7,575 nucleotides of DNA from an uncultured Anaerococcus sp. Its GTDB lineage: Bacteria > Bacillota > Clostridia > Tissierellales > Peptoniphilaceae. A model generated the notes under the pieces. The model was not told the DNA's origin and made no database searches. It was given only the letters and a program-made list of their open reading frames with translations. A program made the position numbers and the translations under genes. Location of the stretch: the NCBI RefSeq assembly GCF_947253225.1, contig NZ_CAMXYR010000064.1, positions 1-7,575 on the forward strand, in the 5' to 3' direction. Positions 5,405 to 7,575 of the stretch are shown here, one piece after another; the stretch's first letter is position 1; every line of letters starts with the position of its first letter.

Positions 5405-6355
5405 CAACAAGAGCCTTGCGAAAGACGAAAAAATAGCAGGTATTCTATAAATTCCTACATAGAGGATAGGAATAGAAGAATACACAACCACGACCCTATG
5501 AGTGTGCAAAAAAGGGTATTTTTGATGAGCTTTGCATCCATCTTTATGGCTTGCGGAACACATTTTTTCAAATATCCTAATAGCTTCGTTATAGGTGGAG
5601 TTGAAGGAATGAGTATTATAGCAAGTATGTTTGTGCCTTTCACTAGGCCCCAGCTTACCTTGTTTATCAATGTTGCTCTCCTTGTTATTGCTTTTTTCGT
5701 CTTGGGCAAGAAATTTACCCTAAGAACAGGTTATGTTGCAATACTTAACTCACTTACTGCCCTAGCCCTAGATAAGATTATGCCTATTGATGGCACTCTT
5801 ACAGGAAATACCATGCTCGAATTTTTTTTCACGTTGATAATGAGTTCAGTAGGTTCGGCAATTTTATTTAATATTGCTGCAAGCTCTGGTGGGACTGATA
5901 TTGTTGCGATGATAGTGAAAAAATATAGTCATTTGGAAGTGGGCAAATCCCTTCTGTTTGTAGATTCTCTCTTTACCATAGCATCCATTTGGGTCTTTGG
6001 TATAGAGATTGGTCTTTTCTCAATCTTTGGACTTTTGATTAAGGGTCTTTGTGTAGATGTAATTATCTCATCAATGAAACAAGCAAAGATGTTTATTATA
6101 ATAACATCAAAAACTGAAGAGATAGGTAGTTTCATAAAAGATGACCTAAATAGGTCGGCTACCGTGATTAATGCTAGAGGTCTCTACCAAGGTAAAGATC
6201 TTACAGTATATCTTTGCACAACTAATAAGATGGAAGCACCTAAGTTTAGGATGTTTATAAAAAATATTGACCCAAAGGCCTTTATCACAATAGTCAATAC
6301 CTCCACAGTTATGGGTAAGGGTTGGTATCAGACAGATGAACTTACTGATGACTAA
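5402..6355 (+). CDS. YitT-family membrane protein (DUF161 plus DUF2179)
   Basis: This 317-residue polytopic membrane protein of the YitT family has no established transport or enzymatic role. After a 32-residue hydrophilic, arginine-rich N-terminal tail come about five to six hydrophobic segments between 38 and 222, including 40-56, 62-80, 86-102, 110-128, 139-160 and 184-221. The family hallmark SSGGTDIVA sits at 161-169. The cytoplasmic C-terminal domain (about 228-312, DUF2179) has the alternating strand-helix pattern FIIITSK, ATVINARGLYQGKD, LTVYLCTTN and the ending TVMGKGW. That domain resembles small ligand-binding modules. The chosen TTG start makes the protein some 30 residues longer than many relatives. 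Starting at the ATG at 5498 would give 285 residues, nearer the usual length. The 11-base gap to the CofE-like gene indicates co-transcription. The family assignment is confident; the substrate is unknown. Confidence 0.92.
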   Translation: MQQEPCERRKNSRYSINSYIEDRNRRIHNHDPMSVQKRVFLMSFASIFMACGTHFFKYPNSFVIGGVEGMSIIASMFVPFTRPQLTLFINVALLVIAFFVLGKKFTLRTGYVAILNSLTALALDKIMPIDGTLTGNTMLEFFFTLIMSSVGSAILFNIAASSGGTDIVAMIVKKYSHLEVGKSLLFVDSLFTIASIWVFGIEIGLFSIFGLLIKGLCVDVIISSMKQAKMFIIITSKTEEIGSFIKDDLNRSATVINARGLYQGKDLTVYLCTTNKMEAPKFRMFIKNIDPKAFITIVNTSTVMGKGWYQTDELTDD

Positions 6356-6367
6356 ACTAGAGGGTTT

Positions 6368-6391
6368 GAGCTTAGCTCAAGCTCTTTTTTT
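6368..6391 (+). terminator. Terminator of the CofE-like/YitT operon
   Basis: GAGCTT (6368-6373) pairs with AAGCTC (6379-6384) around a 5-base loop and runs straight into seven T (6385-6391). An alternative fold TTGAGC/GCTCAA (6366-6371 with 6375-6380) uses the same bases. It begins 12 bases after the YitT stop. Confidence 0.9.
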
Positions 6392-6414
6392 GTGAAAATA
6401 TTTAGGAAATTTGT

Positions 6415-6460
6415 TTGTTGAGTTTTTTGTTGTAAGATATAAGTGAAAGAATGTGGTGAA
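6415..6460 (+). promoter_or_regulatory. Probable promoter and ribosome binding site of the surface-protein gene
   Basis: TTGTTG (6415-6420) and TATAAG (6438-6443) are 17 bases apart, a moderate sigma-A match that would start RNA near 6450. GGTGAA (6455-6460) then serves as the ribosome binding site, 3 bases before the ATG at 6464. This start site also argues against the in-frame GTG at 6443, which would lie inside the -10 box. Confidence 0.5.
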
Positions 6461-6463
6461 ATT

Positions 6464-7174
6464 ATGAAAAAAACTCGCAAGAAAAATTTAATGAATATTT
6501 GCTTGATGGTCTTAGCAATGGCCCTACTTCTTATAAGTCCTTCTTTCGCCGATGGAGAAGAGGGCAAGGAGAAGCCTTCTACACAAACGAATGAGCCAAC
6601 CCCCAAAGACAAATTAGTGATAACTGAAGGGGCAGCTGAGGATGAAAAACCTAGCATAGATGAAGTTTTAAATCCAAAGCTTGAAGAAAAGCCTAAGGAA
6701 GTTACCAAGCAAGCAAAGACTACAGAAAAAACTAAGTCCCCTGTGGAAGATTCCAGCCCAAAAGACGATAAAGCCAAGAAAAAGCCAGAGGCTGATACAA
6801 CTAGGTCAAGGTCAGCAAATATAGAAGATAGTCCTAGTTATGAGGATGAAGAAGACGCTCTTGGGGCTAGTTATAGTTACGATGAAAGCATAGGCGATGA
6901 AGCTAGTCTAACTAACAATGAACCTGCAAGTGTTATAAAAGAGGAAAAGGAAAAAAAGGAGTACCTGGAAAAGCAAAAGAAAGAAATTTTAGCTCTTGAG
7001 GTAAGGCCAAATGATGATAAGAAAGAAACCCCTTCCTTTAAGAAGGAAAGGAAAAGCTACAACCAACCTCAAAAAAATAGGACTGCTAGCTACTTTATAA
7101 CTTTAGCTTTCCTAATTGTAGTAGGGATAGGATATGTGGTCTATAAAATTATTAAAAAGAAAAAAATTAACTAG
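6464..7174 (+). CDS. Secreted, disordered, charged surface protein with C-terminal membrane anchor
   Basis: This 236-residue protein has no family that I recognise. Residues 1-29 are a signal peptide (MKKTRKKN, then a hydrophobic core) with a good signal peptidase I site SFA|D after A29. Residues 30-205 are almost entirely K, E, D, P, S and T and should be disordered, with a possible short helical coiled stretch at 158-178 (KEEKEKKEYLEKQKKE) and a Ser/Tyr/Asp-rich acidic patch at 121-150. Residues 208-230 form one membrane segment followed by KKKKIN. The expected topology is a long extracellular chain anchored at its C-terminus, with the basic tail inside. The end resembles a sortase-type cell-wall sorting signal, but no LPxTG is present; NQPQKN (200-205) is only loosely like a sortase B motif. 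ATG 6464 was chosen over GTG 6443 because of its ribosome binding site. It is a single-gene unit ended by its own terminator. Confidence 0.8.
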   Translation: MKKTRKKNLMNICLMVLAMALLLISPSFADGEEGKEKPSTQTNEPTPKDKLVITEGAAEDEKPSIDEVLNPKLEEKPKEVTKQAKTTEKTKSPVEDSSPKDDKAKKKPEADTTRSRSANIEDSPSYEDEEDALGASYSYDESIGDEASLTNNEPASVIKEEKEKKEYLEKQKKEILALEVRPNDDKKETPSFKKERKSYNQPQKNRTASYFITLAFLIVVGIGYVVYKIIKKKKIN

Positions 7175-7232
7175 CAAGGAGAGGAATTTATTGGTCAACC
7201 AGGGATTAATTCTTATCTTTGCTAGTTTTTTT
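7169..7232 (+). terminator. Terminator of the surface-protein gene
   Basis: AACTAGCAAGGA (7169-7180) pairs with TCTTTGCTAGTT (7216-7227), including one G-T pair, and the T run covers 7226-7232. The stop codon TAG (7172-7174) is part of the stem. The 35-base loop has its own weak pairing (GAATT 7183-7188 region with AATTC 7208-7212, and TGG/CCA inside). The long loop makes it less standard than the others in this window. Confidence 0.7.
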
Positions 7233-7261
7233 AAAAAATAAAAGAGGGGTCTACAACCCCT
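7233..7261 (-). terminator. Terminator of the rubredoxin gene
   Basis: On the minus strand AGGGGT (7261-7256) pairs with ACCCCT (7250-7245) around TGTAG, followed by CTTTTATTTTTT (complement of 7244-7233). It is 13 bases past the rubredoxin stop. It abuts the plus-strand terminator, so the two convergent genes are isolated from each other. Confidence 0.88.
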
Positions 7262-7274
7262 TCAAAAATTTTTA

Positions 7275-7430
7275 TTATTCAGCTTCGAACATATCTTTGC
7301 CAACTCCACAAACTGGGCAAGTCCAATCCTCAGGAAGTTGATCAAATTCTGTACCTGCTTCGATTCCGTTATCTACATCTCCTTCTGCTGGATCATAGAT
7401 ATAACCACATGCTGTACATACGTATTTCAT
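7275..7430 (-). CDS. Rubredoxin
   Basis: This is a complete 51-residue rubredoxin, a small cytoplasmic one-electron carrier with a single iron held by four cysteines. The two knuckles are CTACG (C5, C8) and CPVCG (C38, C41). The intervening sequence has all the family marks: YIYDPAEGD (10-18), the GI-AGTEF turn (22-29) and LPEDWTCPVCG (32-42), with the acidic C-terminus FEAE. Length is typical (about 52-54). In anaerobes rubredoxin commonly passes electrons from NADH:rubredoxin reductase or ferredoxin to rubrerythrin, superoxide reductase or flavodiiron proteins that detoxify oxygen species; no such partner lies in this window. The ribosome binding site AAAGGAGA (7447-7440) is strong and 9 bases from the ATG. 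It is a single gene with its own promoter and terminator. Confidence 0.98.
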   Translation of the reverse strand: MKYVCTACGYIYDPAEGDVDNGIEAGTEFDQLPEDWTCPVCGVGKDMFEAE

Positions 7431-7463
7431 ATTAGAATGTCTCCTTTCATTCGTTATATTTAT

Positions 7464-7472
7464 ATTATACCA
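7464..7472 (-). promoter_or_regulatory. Extended -10 promoter of rubredoxin
   Basis: On the minus strand TGG-TATAAT (7472-7464) is a perfect extended -10 element. The -35 position (GTTTAG, 7492-7487) is poor. RNA would start near 7457, leaving a leader of about 27 bases that contains only the ribosome binding site. Confidence 0.72.
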
Positions 7473-7562
7473 CTTTTTATATAATTCTAAACATGATTTT
7501 AATAAGATATAAAAATAGATTGATCATAAGCTTTTTGGGTATCATTAATATGGGAGAAGAAT

Positions 7563-7575
7563 ATGGATATCATAA
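7563..7575 (+). CDS. Start of an unidentified gene cut by the window edge
   Basis: ATG at 7563 opens a frame reading MDII before the window ends. GGGAGA (7552-7557) stands 5 bases upstream as a credible ribosome binding site, with further purines (AGA) in between. The gene is divergent from rubredoxin, with 132 bases between the two starts. A promoter is not clear: TTGATC (7520-7525) could be a -35, but the facing -10 at 17 bases (CATTAA, 7543-7548) is weak. Too little is present to name a product. Confidence 0.5.

Noticed and set aside
6443..6463. GTG at 6443 as start of the surface protein
   Set aside because: It has no ribosome binding site and overlaps the likely -10 box. It would put MKECGEI in front of an otherwise standard signal peptide that begins at ATG 6464 with GGTGAA before it.
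6352..6777. Minus-strand 141-codon open frame opposite the surface-protein gene
   Set aside because: It is the mirror of a lysine/glutamate/serine-rich gene, which leaves few stops on the other strand. The product is Ser/Phe/Leu-rich low complexity, its end runs through a good plus-strand terminator, and the plus gene has a signal peptide and membrane anchor in sensible places.
1..7575. CRISPR array, insertion sequence, phage or attachment site
   Set aside because: No regularly spaced direct repeats, no transposase, integrase or phage-like frames, and no flanking direct repeat at the tRNA 3' end were seen. Base composition is even across the genes.

Overview
The window is AT-rich DNA with short gaps between genes, strong AGGAGG-type ribosome binding sites and textbook sigma-70/sigma-A promoters. 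This points to a low-GC Firmicute. The gene set (rubredoxin, YtrA-type GntR/ABC operon, Firmicute-type CofE-like protein, YitT protein) suits an anaerobic Clostridia/Tissierellia lineage. An Anaerococcus- or Peptoniphilus-like anaerobic coccus is my best guess, but it is an inference from gene content, not a match I could run.

Layout. At the left end is a weak reading frame (3-104) that may be the tail of a plus-strand gene. Next comes a minus-strand tRNA-Pro(UGG) with its own promoter and terminator. Facing away from it is a tightly packed plus-strand run of seven genes (343-3978): a surface-lipoprotein RNase of the barnase family, its barstar-type inhibitor, a YtrA-type GntR repressor, an ABC ATPase, an ABC-2 permease, a sirtuin deacylase and a membrane zinc-ribbon protein. 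Adjacent genes overlap by 4 to 8 bases or are 6 to 9 bases apart, and the run ends in a hairpin terminator. A second unit (4209-6355) pairs a CofE-like (F420-0:glutamate ligase family) protein with a YitT-family membrane protein, with promoter and terminator visible. A third, single-gene unit (6464-7174) encodes a secreted, intrinsically disordered, highly charged surface protein with a C-terminal membrane anchor. It converges, through back-to-back terminators, on a minus-strand rubredoxin gene (7275-7430). The first four codons of a gene divergent from rubredoxin lie at the right edge.

How the parts may work together. The RNase and its inhibitor form a clear toxin-immunity pair: the enzyme carries an export signal with a probable lipobox, and the inhibitor, which has no signal, would protect the cytoplasm. 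Both keep nearly all active-site and interface residues known from barnase-barstar. One contact appears altered on both sides (barnase Arg59 to Phe, barstar Trp38 to Phe). Downstream, the GntR regulator and ABC pair form a typical YtrA-like envelope-stress or export module. Sharing a transcript with a surface RNase makes a link to interbacterial competition or envelope stress a reasonable hypothesis. The sirtuin and zinc-ribbon protein may simply be passengers. The CofE-like gene is notable because relatives of this organism are not known to make F420, and its codon choice suggests high expression.
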